From Mesorhizobium sp. (GTDB lineage: Bacteria > Pseudomonadota > Alphaproteobacteria > Rhizobiales > Rhizobiaceae), in assembly GCA_004963905.1 (NCBI GenBank), contig SUGL01000025.1, positions 49,964-113,963 on the forward strand: a DNA stretch of 64,000 nt. The letters are read 5' to 3'. The position numbers and the translations under genes were made by a program. Below the pieces are notes generated by a model. The model was not told where the DNA came from and did no database searches. It saw nothing but the letters and a program-made list of their open reading frames with translations. This document shows, piece after piece, positions 57,017 to 64,000 of this stretch; positions within the stretch are counted from its first letter, which is position 1, and the number at the start of each line of letters is the position of its first letter.

Positions 57017-57852
57017 TTGAGCGCGGCTGGTGAGATAAAAGGGATTAACCCTCCAGATATTCGATTGCGAAAAGGCCAAACGCCACTTGTATGCTTGACG
57101 GCCTACACCACGCCGGTCGCGAGGCTACTCGATCGCCACTGCGACATCGTTCTTGTCGGCGACAGCGTCGGCATGGTGGGCACGGCCTGTCGTCGACGCT
57201 GGGCGTCACGCTCGACATGATGATCATGCACGGACAGGCCGTTCGCCGCGGCCTTGAACACGCGCTGATGGTCGTCGACCTGCCCTTCGGTTCCTACGAG
57301 GAAAGCCCAGAGCACGCTTTCGGCAACGCTGCGCGCGTGATGGGTGAGACCGGTTGTTCAGCGGTGAAGCTCGAGGGCGGCGAGACCATCGCGGAAACCA
57401 TCCGCTTCCTTACCGCGCGCGGCGTACCTGTCATGGCCCATGTGGGGCTGACGCCGCAGGCGGTAAACACGTTCGGAGGCTATCGTGTGCAGGGCCGGGG
57501 AGCCGATGCAGAGCGGATCAGGCGCGACGCCAGGGCGGTAACCGAGGCGGGCGCCTTCTCCTTGGTGCTCGAAAAGATACCGGAGCAGCTTGCACGGCAG
57601 ATAACCGCCGATATCGACATACCCACCATCGGCATCGGTGCCTCGCCAGCTTGCGACGGCCAGATTCTGGTGAGCGACGATATGCTCGGGCTCTTCACCT
57701 CATTTCGGCCGAAGTTCGTCAAACGCTATGCCGAGCTCGGTGAGCAGGCTGAGGCGGCAATCGCCGCTTACGCCACCGATGTGCGGAACCGGCACTTTCC
57801 GGCGGTCGAACATCTCTATGTCAACGCCTTGAAGGCCGGAGACTTCACATGA
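57017..57852 (+). pseudogene. panB: Ketopantoate hydroxymethyltransferase PanB with a one-base frameshift
   Basis: The TTG start at 57017, six bases after AAGGGGG, opens a PanB frame ([38 protein letters not shown]). At 57179-57180 the expected GTG-CTG-CAC is GTG-GG-CAC, one base short. The protein continues in another frame: [60 protein letters not shown], up to 57852. All other PanB motifs are present, so the lesion is single. PanB makes ketopantoate for pantothenate and CoA. Without correction only a 67-aa fragment is made. Confidence 0.9.
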
Positions 57853-58757
57853 GCGTGCCGATCGCTCGAACTGTGAGCGAGCTGCGCGCCGTCGTTGCGC
57901 AATGGCGTCGCTCGGGTGCCACGATCGGTATTGTGCCGACCATGGGAGCCTTGCACGACGGGCATCTGAGCCTTGTGCGGAAGGCGCTTGAAAGGGCCGA
58001 GCGGGTGATCGTGACGCTGTTCGTAAACCCCAAGCAGTTCAACAGCCCCGCCGACCTGATTGCCTATCCTCGGACGGAAAGCGAAGATGCTGCCAAGCTC
58101 GCGCCGCTGGGCACGCATCTGCTCTATGTGCCGGACGCAGAGGAAATGTACCCGGCGGGCTTCGCCACGGTCGTTTCAGTGTCCGGCATCAGCGAATGCC
58201 TGTGCGGCGCATTCCGGCCCGGCCATTTCAATGGCGTGGCGACGGTCGTGGCCAAGCTCTTCCTGCAGGCCGGCGCTGACTTCGCCTTTTTTGGCGAAAA
58301 GGATTTTCAGCAACTTCAGCTTGTCAGGCGCTTGGTCCGGGACCTCGACATTCCGATCACTATTGTGCCCTGTCCGACAGTCCGCGAAGCCGATGGTCTT
58401 GCGCTATCGTCGCGTAACGTGCGGCTCTCCCCAGCCCAACGCGCCATTGCCCCAAAACTAGCATCGGTCCTGCTCGATACGGCCGAGCGGCTTGCACGCG
58501 GCTCTCCCATCCTGCCTACGCTTGATGAAGCGCGTGCAACAATTCTGGCTGCCGGCTATCGCGAGCTCGAATACCTGGAGCTTCGCGGAGAAACAGACCT
58601 GCAATCGTTAGCAAGCCTTGACCGACCGGCACGCTTGCTTGCTGCGGCTTGGCTTGGCGACACGCGGCTCATCGATAACGTCGCAATATCACCCATCGGT
58701 AGTTGGTCAGGTGCGCGGAGCTCTCTCCAATCGGAAGCAGCACAGCAATTGCGGTGA
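57849..58757 (+). CDS. panC: Pantoate-beta-alanine ligase
   Basis: 302 aa. Nucleotidyltransferase motif [51 protein letters not shown] and SSRNVRLSP. Joins pantoate and beta-alanine to pantothenate using ATP. The ATG overlaps the panB stop by four bases, so its translation may depend on ribosomes finishing panB, which the frameshift would disturb. Confidence 0.97.
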   Translation: MSVPIARTVSELRAVVAQWRRSGATIGIVPTMGALHDGHLSLVRKALERAERVIVTLFVNPKQFNSPADLIAYPRTESEDAAKLAPLGTHLLYVPDAEEMYPAGFATVVSVSGISECLCGAFRPGHFNGVATVVAKLFLQAGADFAFFGEKDFQQLQLVRRLVRDLDIPITIVPCPTVREADGLALSSRNVRLSPAQRAIAPKLASVLLDTAERLARGSPILPTLDEARATILAAGYRELEYLELRGETDLQSLASLDRPARLLAAAWLGDTRLIDNVAISPIGSWSGARSSLQSEAAQQLR

Positions 58758-58856
58758 TGACGGCGGCGCGTCGTACGCCCTGCAGGGACAGGCCATCATT
58801 TAGAACCACGTCTCCGCCCGGCTTCCAGCAACCTCCGCGAGGTAGGCAAAGCGCAG

Positions 58857-59576
58857 ATGCATCGCGTATTTGAAACCTTGGTCGAGCAACTCTCTGCAAG
58901 CGTCGATGCCGTCGATCTCCATGAGGCAATGGCGTCCGCCGCAGCCGGGTTCGACTTTCCGTTCTTCGCTTATTTCACCTACCCATCCGCTTCCGGCGAC
59001 ACGCCGCGATTGATCTCGAATTATCCATCATCATGGACATCACATTACCTGCAACTGCGCTACCACAGCGTGGATCCCGTGATCCTGCGGGGACTGCGAG
59101 GCTGGGATACCTTCGACTGGGGTGTGGACCGCGATCACCGTTATTTGCCGACCTCGCAGCAGGAAGTCCTGGAAAAAGCAGCTGAGTTCGGCATTCGCGG
59201 CGGACTGACCATGTCGATGCATGATCATCGCGGCCGGTTCGCCGCACTGACCTTCGCCTCCAACGAGGCGCATCCGCCACTTTTGAGGTCGCTGACGCGC
59301 TACGAAAAAGCAATGCAGTTGGTTGCGATCAACGTTCATATCCATGCCCGGCGCAGGCTCGCCGAAGATTGCGTGGTAGATGGCATAACGCTCACCCCGC
59401 GGGAGTTCGAGTGCCTGAAATGGGCGGCGTGCGGCAAGTCGGCCTGGGATATCAGCCAGATTCTCGGTGTCTCGAAACGCACCGTGACCTTCCATCAGGA
59501 AAACGCCAAGGCGAAGCTTGGCGTGCGAACCATCAACCAGGCCATAGTGCGGATGGCTGCTCGGGCGAGATCCTGA
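58857..59576 (+). CDS. traR: LuxR-family quorum-sensing regulator TraR
   Basis: 239 aa. N-terminal acyl-homoserine-lactone domain with the conserved Trp/Tyr/Asp pattern (YPSSWTSHYLQLRYHSVDPV, WDTFDW) and a C-terminal LuxR HTH (LTPREFECLKWAACGKSAWD, ISQILGVSKRTVTFHQENAK). With its lactone it should dimerise and bind a tra box. It lies 92 bases before traI on the same strand, as on Mesorhizobium symbiosis islands where TraR controls traI and element excision. Confidence 0.92.
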   Translation: MHRVFETLVEQLSASVDAVDLHEAMASAAAGFDFPFFAYFTYPSASGDTPRLISNYPSSWTSHYLQLRYHSVDPVILRGLRGWDTFDWGVDRDHRYLPTSQQEVLEKAAEFGIRGGLTMSMHDHRGRFAALTFASNEAHPPLLRSLTRYEKAMQLVAINVHIHARRRLAEDCVVDGITLTPREFECLKWAACGKSAWDISQILGVSKRTVTFHQENAKAKLGVRTINQAIVRMAARARS

Positions 59577-59591
59577 TCCTCTCCAAGGCTA

Positions 59592-59609
59592 GCTGTAAAG
59601 GTCTACAGG
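59592..59609 (+). promoter_or_regulatory. Candidate tra (lux-type) box upstream of traI
   Basis: An 18-base imperfect palindrome, GCTGTAAAGGTCTACAGG, with perfect CTGTA/TACAG arms, centred about 69 bases before the traI ATG. Size and place suit a TraR site. Assigned by symmetry and position only. Confidence 0.55.
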
Positions 59610-59668
59610 CTGCATTCATGACGGCTTTGCCCTTCGATTGCGTGGACACATCCCGCACGGAGACGACA

Positions 59669-60301
59669 ATGATGCAGCTGATAACACCCGACTGCTACGC
59701 CGAGTTCGCGAGCGAACTCAGGGAAATGCACGGGCTTAGGTATCGGGTTTTCAAGAAGCGGCTCGATTGGGAAGTGCAGACCGAAGGCGAAATGGAAACG
59801 GACCCGTTTGACAGCCTGAACCCCGTCTACCTACTTCTCAAGGGGTCCGATTGGCGAACTTGCGGCTGCGTCCGCCTTTTGCCGACCACCGGACCGACTA
59901 TGTTGCGCGATACGTTTCCGGCGCTGCTGGATGAGATGGTGGTCCCTGCGAGTGCCGATATCTGGGAGAGTAGTCGTTTCGCGCTCGATCTCCCTGCGAC
60001 AGCGCCGAAGGCTGCTGGCGGCCTGGCACAAGCAACCTACGAGCTCTTCGCGGGCATCATCGAATTCGGCTTGGCCAACAATCTCTCCGGGATCGTAACG
60101 GTGACAGATACGCGCATCGAAAGGATCCTTCGTCTCGCGACCTGGCCGTTGTCACGTATCGGACAGCCCCAGCAGGTCGGCAACACCGAGGCAGTCGCCG
60201 GCTTCCTCGAGATTTCCTACGCCAGTCTCTTGCGCATCCGCTGGAGGGGACGCCTGAACGGGCCGGTGTTGTGGCAACCAGTTCTCGTCCAATCGGCATA
60301 G
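59669..60301 (+). CDS. traI: Acyl-homoserine-lactone synthase TraI (LuxI family)
   Basis: 210 aa from the ATG behind GGAG (59659-59662). LuxI marks: LRYRVFKKRLDWEVQTEGEM, EMETDPFDSLNPVYLL, CGCVRLLPTTGPTMLRDTFP and WESSRFALD, containing the conserved Arg, Phe, Trp, Glu, Asp and Arg residues. Makes the lactone sensed by TraR from S-adenosylmethionine and acyl-ACP. An open frame reaching back into traR was rejected. The excision-control genes that follow traI on some islands are not present here. Confidence 0.94.
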   Translation: MMQLITPDCYAEFASELREMHGLRYRVFKKRLDWEVQTEGEMETDPFDSLNPVYLLLKGSDWRTCGCVRLLPTTGPTMLRDTFPALLDEMVVPASADIWESSRFALDLPATAPKAAGGLAQATYELFAGIIEFGLANNLSGIVTVTDTRIERILRLATWPLSRIGQPQQVGNTEAVAGFLEISYASLLRIRWRGRLNGPVLWQPVLVQSA

Positions 60302-60665
60302 CGCCTGCGGATGGTCAGCCGTGACCTGGGTTAAGTCTGCTCACGGCCGCCACCGCCCGCCGTCAAGCTGAGCGGACCCGGCCCCACGAGCATTCGACTG
60401 TTCCGGTCGATCGACTCGCGCGGCCGGACTTCGGATTTCCGTAGGCGCAACCCGCAGTCCAGCGTGAGCACGCCAAAGTGGCGCCCGTCCGCTTGGAAAG
60501 AAGCCAATGTGGCTTCTGAGATCGCCTTGGAATATTGGACCGGCCGCCGTGAGCGATCCCAACCTCAAACCTTTGCCGGTATGCCGGTTTGGCCGGACCG
60601 TCGGCCAGTCGGAGCAGTCCCCCGATAAGGACCCGAGCTGACGCGCGATCCAACAGCGCCCAAGC
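60302..60665. other. Intergenic region downstream of traI, nothing recognised
   Basis: About 360 bases with only short, unassignable frames. Confidence 0.4.
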
Positions 60666-60917
60666 CTATGCTATGTGCATTACCGTTCGGTTGGCCATAT
60701 CGTCCAAGACCGCATGAAGAAGCCTTCCAACCTCCTGCGCAGCGAACTCTGGCGCAATTCCTACATCGGACAATTGAATGAGCATTTTCTTGGCAGCACA
60801 GCGCCAGAACGCACTCGCCGCCTCGCCGTTCTTGGTCTCGAGGGCCTGGGCGATACTTTCGACCAATGTGCGTCGCCGATGCAGCGGAAATACGCAAATG
60901 TTTGAGTCATGCATCAA
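60666..60917 (-). CDS. Small DUF6074-like rhizobial protein
   Basis: 83 aa: ICVFPLHRRRTLVESIAQAL, then a helical stretch ending AAQEVGRLLHAVLDDMANRT. The start (xFPxHRRRxLVExxA) resembles a family of small proteins of unknown function common in Mesorhizobium and Rhizobium. Convergent to traI, no operon partner. Confidence 0.6.
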   Translation of the reverse strand: MMHDSNICVFPLHRRRTLVESIAQALETKNGEAASAFWRCAAKKMLIQLSDVGIAPEFAAQEVGRLLHAVLDDMANRTVMHIA

Positions 60918-61448
60918 TCACCTCACAGTTTCAGTTCCACAAAGAAAACACCGGCGTCTTCAAAAGCGCCGCTTAGCGCGGTGACGGTTCGCGGCGACAT
61001 GACGAGTTCCACTTCCCCTCGACAAGCCATTGGGCGATGAGCCGCCGGACCGCACATCCGGACCGCACATAAGGTGAACCACCATTGCTGATCCGGCTGC
61101 GTTTCCTGTGCCGTTCCGCGACGAGGCGTTCCAGCCCGAATTGACGTCCAATGACTTGATTTCTGAAAGGGCAGGGCGGCACGAATCACCCGACTGTTCC
61201 GCCGCTTACATTCCTGCGAGCTTGTGTATGAATGATTAAAGCGTGCCCGAGCCGTTCTTGGTGGCCGCAGAAGGGAATCATGTCATCCGCGCCTATCGTA
61301 AGGCCGCGCGACTTCTAGCATGGCTGCACTGCCCCGACAGGGCTTTGCAATCGCGCGTTTCGAAGCCTATGCTTGGCATCGGCCGTCAGTTACTTCGGAT
61401 GCAGCCGACAGTAAGAGGTACGCGCTCTTGCCCGCATGAGAGAGAGCC
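60918..61448. other. Intergenic region upstream of the Crp/Fnr gene
   Basis: About 530 bases between the DUF6074-like gene and the Crp/Fnr regulator. Short frames only; no recognised motif. Confidence 0.4.
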
Positions 61449-62153
61449 TTGCCCGAATCCCTTTTTCGCAACCGGGTGCTGAAATCCCTTTCGCCGGAGG
61501 ACTTCGCGCTGTTGCGACCATCGCTGCATCGCGTCGAACTGGACATCAAGGCTCAGTTGGAGATCGCGCATCAGCCGATCAGGAATGGATATTTTCCCGA
61601 GAGGGGCATCGCCTCGGTGGTCGCCACCATGACCGGCGGACGGCAATGTGAAGTCGGCATTATCGGATATGACGGGATGACAGGAATTGCCCTCATTCTC
61701 GGACAGGACAGCTCTTCCAACGAGACCTATATCCAGGTCGCAGGCAATGGCTGGCGCCTGCCGGTTGAAATCATTCGTCCTGCGGTTGCGGAAAGCCCGT
61801 CGCTGCGCACGTCAGTGCTGGACTATGCCCACGCGTTCCTTGTCCAGTCGTCCCGGACGGCACTGGTCAATGGCCACTCCAAAATCGAGGAACGGCTGGC
61901 CCGCTGGTTGCTGATGATCCATGACCGCTCTGACGGAGACAAGATCTACCTGACGCATGAATTTCTGGCGACCATGCTCGGCGCCCGCCGTCCCGGGGTC
62001 ACCACGGCCCTGCAAATGCTTGAATATCGAGGACTTGTCCGTGCCAAGCGCGGCGAGGTCACGATTATCGACCGCGTCGGATTGATGGAACTCACGCATG
62101 GCGCTTACGGCGAGGAGGAGCAACGTTATTTCGGCCTGGCCACCGCTGCCTGA
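61449..62153 (+). CDS. Crp/Fnr-family transcriptional regulator
   Basis: 234 aa, TTG start behind GAGAGAG. N-terminal cyclic-nucleotide-type beta barrel (YFPERGIASVVATMTGGRQC, EVGIIGYDGMTGIALILGQD) and a C-terminal helix-turn-helix (LTHEFLATMLGARRPGVTTA, LEYRGLVRAKRGEVTIID). No N-terminal Fnr-type cysteine cluster. This subfamily is abundant in rhizobia and its ligand is unknown. Possibly followed by the small gene at 62154. Confidence 0.9.
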   Translation: MPESLFRNRVLKSLSPEDFALLRPSLHRVELDIKAQLEIAHQPIRNGYFPERGIASVVATMTGGRQCEVGIIGYDGMTGIALILGQDSSSNETYIQVAGNGWRLPVEIIRPAVAESPSLRTSVLDYAHAFLVQSSRTALVNGHSKIEERLARWLLMIHDRSDGDKIYLTHEFLATMLGARRPGVTTALQMLEYRGLVRAKRGEVTIIDRVGLMELTHGAYGEEEQRYFGLATAA

Positions 62154-62449
62154 TTGTCCGGTATCGGACATAGGCTTGAAGGCTGCCGAACTCCCGTCCT
62201 AGATCGTGTCAGTCAGAGTTTCAGGGAGGCGGGTGAAAAAGCCGCCGAAGCCTATGTTCTGTCCAGAGGCAAGGCCCGGTTCCTCTCCACCGCCCAGGCG
62301 ATCCGCGCCATTCGAACGCTTATGCCGGCGTGCAAAGCGACCGATCGCGAGTTGAGGAATTGGTGGCGGCGACGTCCATCGTTCACGGTGTGCCCGTCGC
62401 CTTCGACGCAAAAACAGCCGAGGGAGTAGAACCACGGCTGCATTCCTAG
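62154..62449 (+). pseudogene. Small rhizobial conserved hypothetical gene with a one-base deletion
   Basis: The first frame reads VSQSFREAGEKAAEAYVLSR, then STAQAIRAIRTLMPACKATD and RELR. The continuation expected of this small protein family, ELVAATSIVHGVPVAFDAKT, lies in another frame and ends at TAG 62447-62449. A missing G near 62355 (GAGTTGAGGAA for GAGTTGGAGGAA) would explain the shift. Function unknown. Confidence 0.5.
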
Positions 62450-62641
62450 GAGGGCATGCCGCGCCGTCCAGACTGTCAGATCGGGCATTCGTCAGATGGT
62501 TGTCCGCTAACTTAACTGGCAGAGTCTACAGGACGTGTCCAGCATTGCGAACTCACCGATCGCTTGGCGGCCAAAGCTGCCGGCAAGCGATCGCCTCATC
62601 CAGCCGTCTGCACCATCTCATCACAGACATCATCGGTGATG

Positions 62642-63073
62642 CTACCTGCCCAGCATATGTCCAGCATTTCGCAGGGCGGCCAGAAGGAGCCTCGCATAGC
62701 CTGTGACATCGATCTGGGCCTGCATGGACAGGGGCATGCTGGTCCAGTTCTCCAATGGTGCAATGAAAGGTGAGAAGGTGCCATTGACAAGGCAACAGCA
62801 GCTAACAAGGCCCTCTCGGTCCAATGCCACCACACCGATCTTGTCGCCTGGATATCCAATGGCTGCGACTCGCTGGACCTCCAGGTCACCGTCAACCCGC
62901 ACGTCGAAAAGAAGGCTACCACGGCTCCTCGTGGCTATCTCAGCCGCCTTCTCATCAAAGCTTGAAGAGAGCAAGCGGACGCTTTCCACCGCCATCTGGA
63001 AAATCACCAAATCCAGTTCATTCACGGCCATATGGGCAATTGCGCGCAATGGGTGGTGATTGCAATGACACAC
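62642..63073 (-). CDS. Hypothetical protein
   Basis: 143 codons, no domain recognised. The middle (LLFDVRVDGDLEVQRVAAIG, DKIGVVALDREGLVSCCCLV) has a natural amino-acid balance, which favours this strand over the shorter opposite frame. Start uncertain: ATGs at residues 15 and 27 are alternatives. Confidence 0.35.
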   Translation of the reverse strand: MCHCNHHPLRAIAHMAVNELDLVIFQMAVESVRLLSSSFDEKAAEIATRSRGSLLFDVRVDGDLEVQRVAAIGYPGDKIGVVALDREGLVSCCCLVNGTFSPFIAPLENWTSMPLSMQAQIDVTGYARLLLAALRNAGHMLGR

Positions 63074-63641
63074 ACTGCTTGTTCACAGATGTCGGTCACG
63101 AACGATCATTCGTCGGGTTCCGGTTCCGACCAACGGTGTGGCCACCTGATCGTGCTGCGGTTCGAACATTCCTAACGCGAGCCGAGCGCTGTTGATGAGG
63201 ATGGAGTCTAGGTCTCGGGCCCTGCCTCGCGGCTTGCTCATCCTTGGCAGACCCCTTGCAACGCCGCCGCGATGGCGCAAACGCCAGATGACGCTGATCC
63301 ATCGCTTAATCGTGAACTGAGCTTCTGAACACCCTTGGTGGGACAGCAGGGTGGAAGGGCTTGACCAACGCTGCCGCCGTTTTCGAAGAGGGCCCGTCCT
63401 CGATTGAATCTTTGGAGCCCCGTGCGGCGCGCAGGAAAATGTTGACCATCTGGACGCAGGTCCCAGACCCCAAGGCAAACAGGGAACCTTCCAGCCAGCC
63501 AAGCTGCGCCGAAGCAAAGAGCGACCTTTGGAATTCCCAAGAACGGACCCTTCCATAGTTGACTGGCAACCGCAGCGCGAGTGCGGGAGAGCGAACAAGC
63601 ACTGCGTGAGAGGTCCTGCGCGTTTTCCCCTCTTTGCTATT
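63074..63641. other. Region upstream of dctA
   Basis: About 570 bases with no recognised gene. Activator (DctD or NifA) sites would be expected here, but I could not identify a clear one by eye. Confidence 0.4.
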
Positions 63642-63657
63642 TGGCACATCGCTTGCG
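63642..63657 (+). promoter_or_regulatory. Sigma-54-type -24/-12 promoter of dctA
   Basis: TGGCACATCGCTTGCG fits the consensus TGGCAC-N5-TTGC, with GG and GC ten bases apart. It lies 82 bases before the dctA start. Rhizobial dctA genes are classic sigma-54 targets activated by DctD and, in bacteroids, other activators. Confidence 0.8.
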
Positions 63658-63738
63658 CCGAAGTGGGCGCAGCGTTCGACCGGAGCACTGCATGGGAGAA
63701 GGAGGAGCCCCACCCCGATCCGGTCAAGGAGAGAAACG

Positions 63739-64000
63739 GTGTTGGTTCCACAAGTCCCCATAGCCAACGCAGCGGCCCGCAAGCGCCATTTTGCCCGGGC
63801 CTACGTGCAGATGCTTGCCGCCATAATCCTGGGTGCTGCAATCGGCTATTTCCATTTGGAGACCGGCCAGAGCCTGAAGCCGCTCGGCGATGCCTTCGTC
63901 GATGTCGTCAAGATAATCACCGTACCTGTCATCTTCCTGACAATAGCGACCGGCATTGCCGGCATGAGCGATCTGCAGAAGGTCGGCCGAGTTGCCGCCA
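63739..64000 (+). CDS. dctA: C4-dicarboxylate transport protein DctA (N-terminal part, runs off the window)
   Basis: GTG start at 63739 behind AAGGAGAG. The first 87 residues match Dct[61 protein letters not shown]. Inner-membrane symporter for succinate, malate and fumarate, the main carbon supply of bacteroids. The sigma-54-type promoter upstream fits this gene. Confidence 0.93.
   Translation, partial: MLVPQVPIANAAARKRHFARAYVQMLAAIILGAAIGYFHLETGQSLKPLGDAFVDVVKIITVPVIFLTIATGIAGMSDLQKVGRVAA

Noticed and set aside
1-64000. tRNA or attachment site, rRNA, CRISPR array, replication or conjugation-machinery genes
   Set aside because: Looked for on both strands; no cloverleaf, repeat-spacer array or relaxase/mating-pair gene was recognised in this window.

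Overview
The window looks like part of a symbiosis island (integrative conjugative element) of a Mesorhizobium-type bacterium. Three gene groups support this. The first is a near-complete rhizobial type III secretion system (T3SS, rhc/nol/nop genes) with a nod box upstream of its regulator ttsI. The second is the nadABC, bioBFDAZ and panBC vitamin cassettes typical of Mesorhizobium islands. The third is a traR/traI quorum-sensing pair. IS66, IS3-type and integrase/transposase fragments, and several genes broken by single-base shifts, mark it as mosaic accessory DNA. No tRNA, rRNA, CRISPR array or attachment site was recognised. All calls come from reading the sequence; no database search was run.

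Layout. 1-6.4 kb: the N-terminal half of an aldehyde dehydrogenase, a double-length M16 peptidase, a 1.6-kb stretch with no recognisable gene, a cold-shock protein with a clear terminator, and a MucR/Ros-type regulator lacking a zinc-ligand cysteine. 6.9-28.1 kb: the T3SS core. A minus-strand unit nopC-nopA-y4yQ(sctD)-rhcV-y4yS has its own tts box. A plus-strand candidate effector (about 816 aa) and the minus-strand effector nopP each have a tts box. A long minus-strand operon nopB-rhcJ-nolU-nolV-rhcN-y4yJ-rhcQ-rhcR-rhcS-rhcT-rhcU follows, then plus-strand nolW and nopX. 28.2-34.3 kb: after an IS66 relic, a truncated ArsR-type regulator, glyA, metK, an adenosine kinase and threonine 3-dehydrogenase line up on one strand like a one-carbon/S-adenosylmethionine module. 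34.7-38.7 kb: a decayed DDE transposase, then nod box, tts box, ttsI, rhcC2 (secretin) and y4xK. 38.8-47 kb: an acyltransferase, an IS3 relic, a porin, a small membrane protein, a frameshifted hemN and an MFS exporter. 47.2-58.8 kb: bioBFDAZ and nadABC with the regulator nrtR (all minus), then panBC (plus, panB frameshifted). 58.9-64 kb: traR, traI, small hypotheticals, a Crp/Fnr regulator, and the start of dctA behind a sigma-54-type promoter.

How it fits together. Plant flavonoids would act through NodD on the nod box to induce ttsI. TtsI would then switch on the tts-box units: the secretion machine, its pilus proteins (NopA, NopB), translocon (NopX) and effectors (NopP and the 12.4-kb candidate). 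The nad, bio and pan genes supply cofactors that strains without the island may lack. TraR/TraI would tie transfer of the element to cell density. DctA imports the C4-dicarboxylates that fuel bacteroids.
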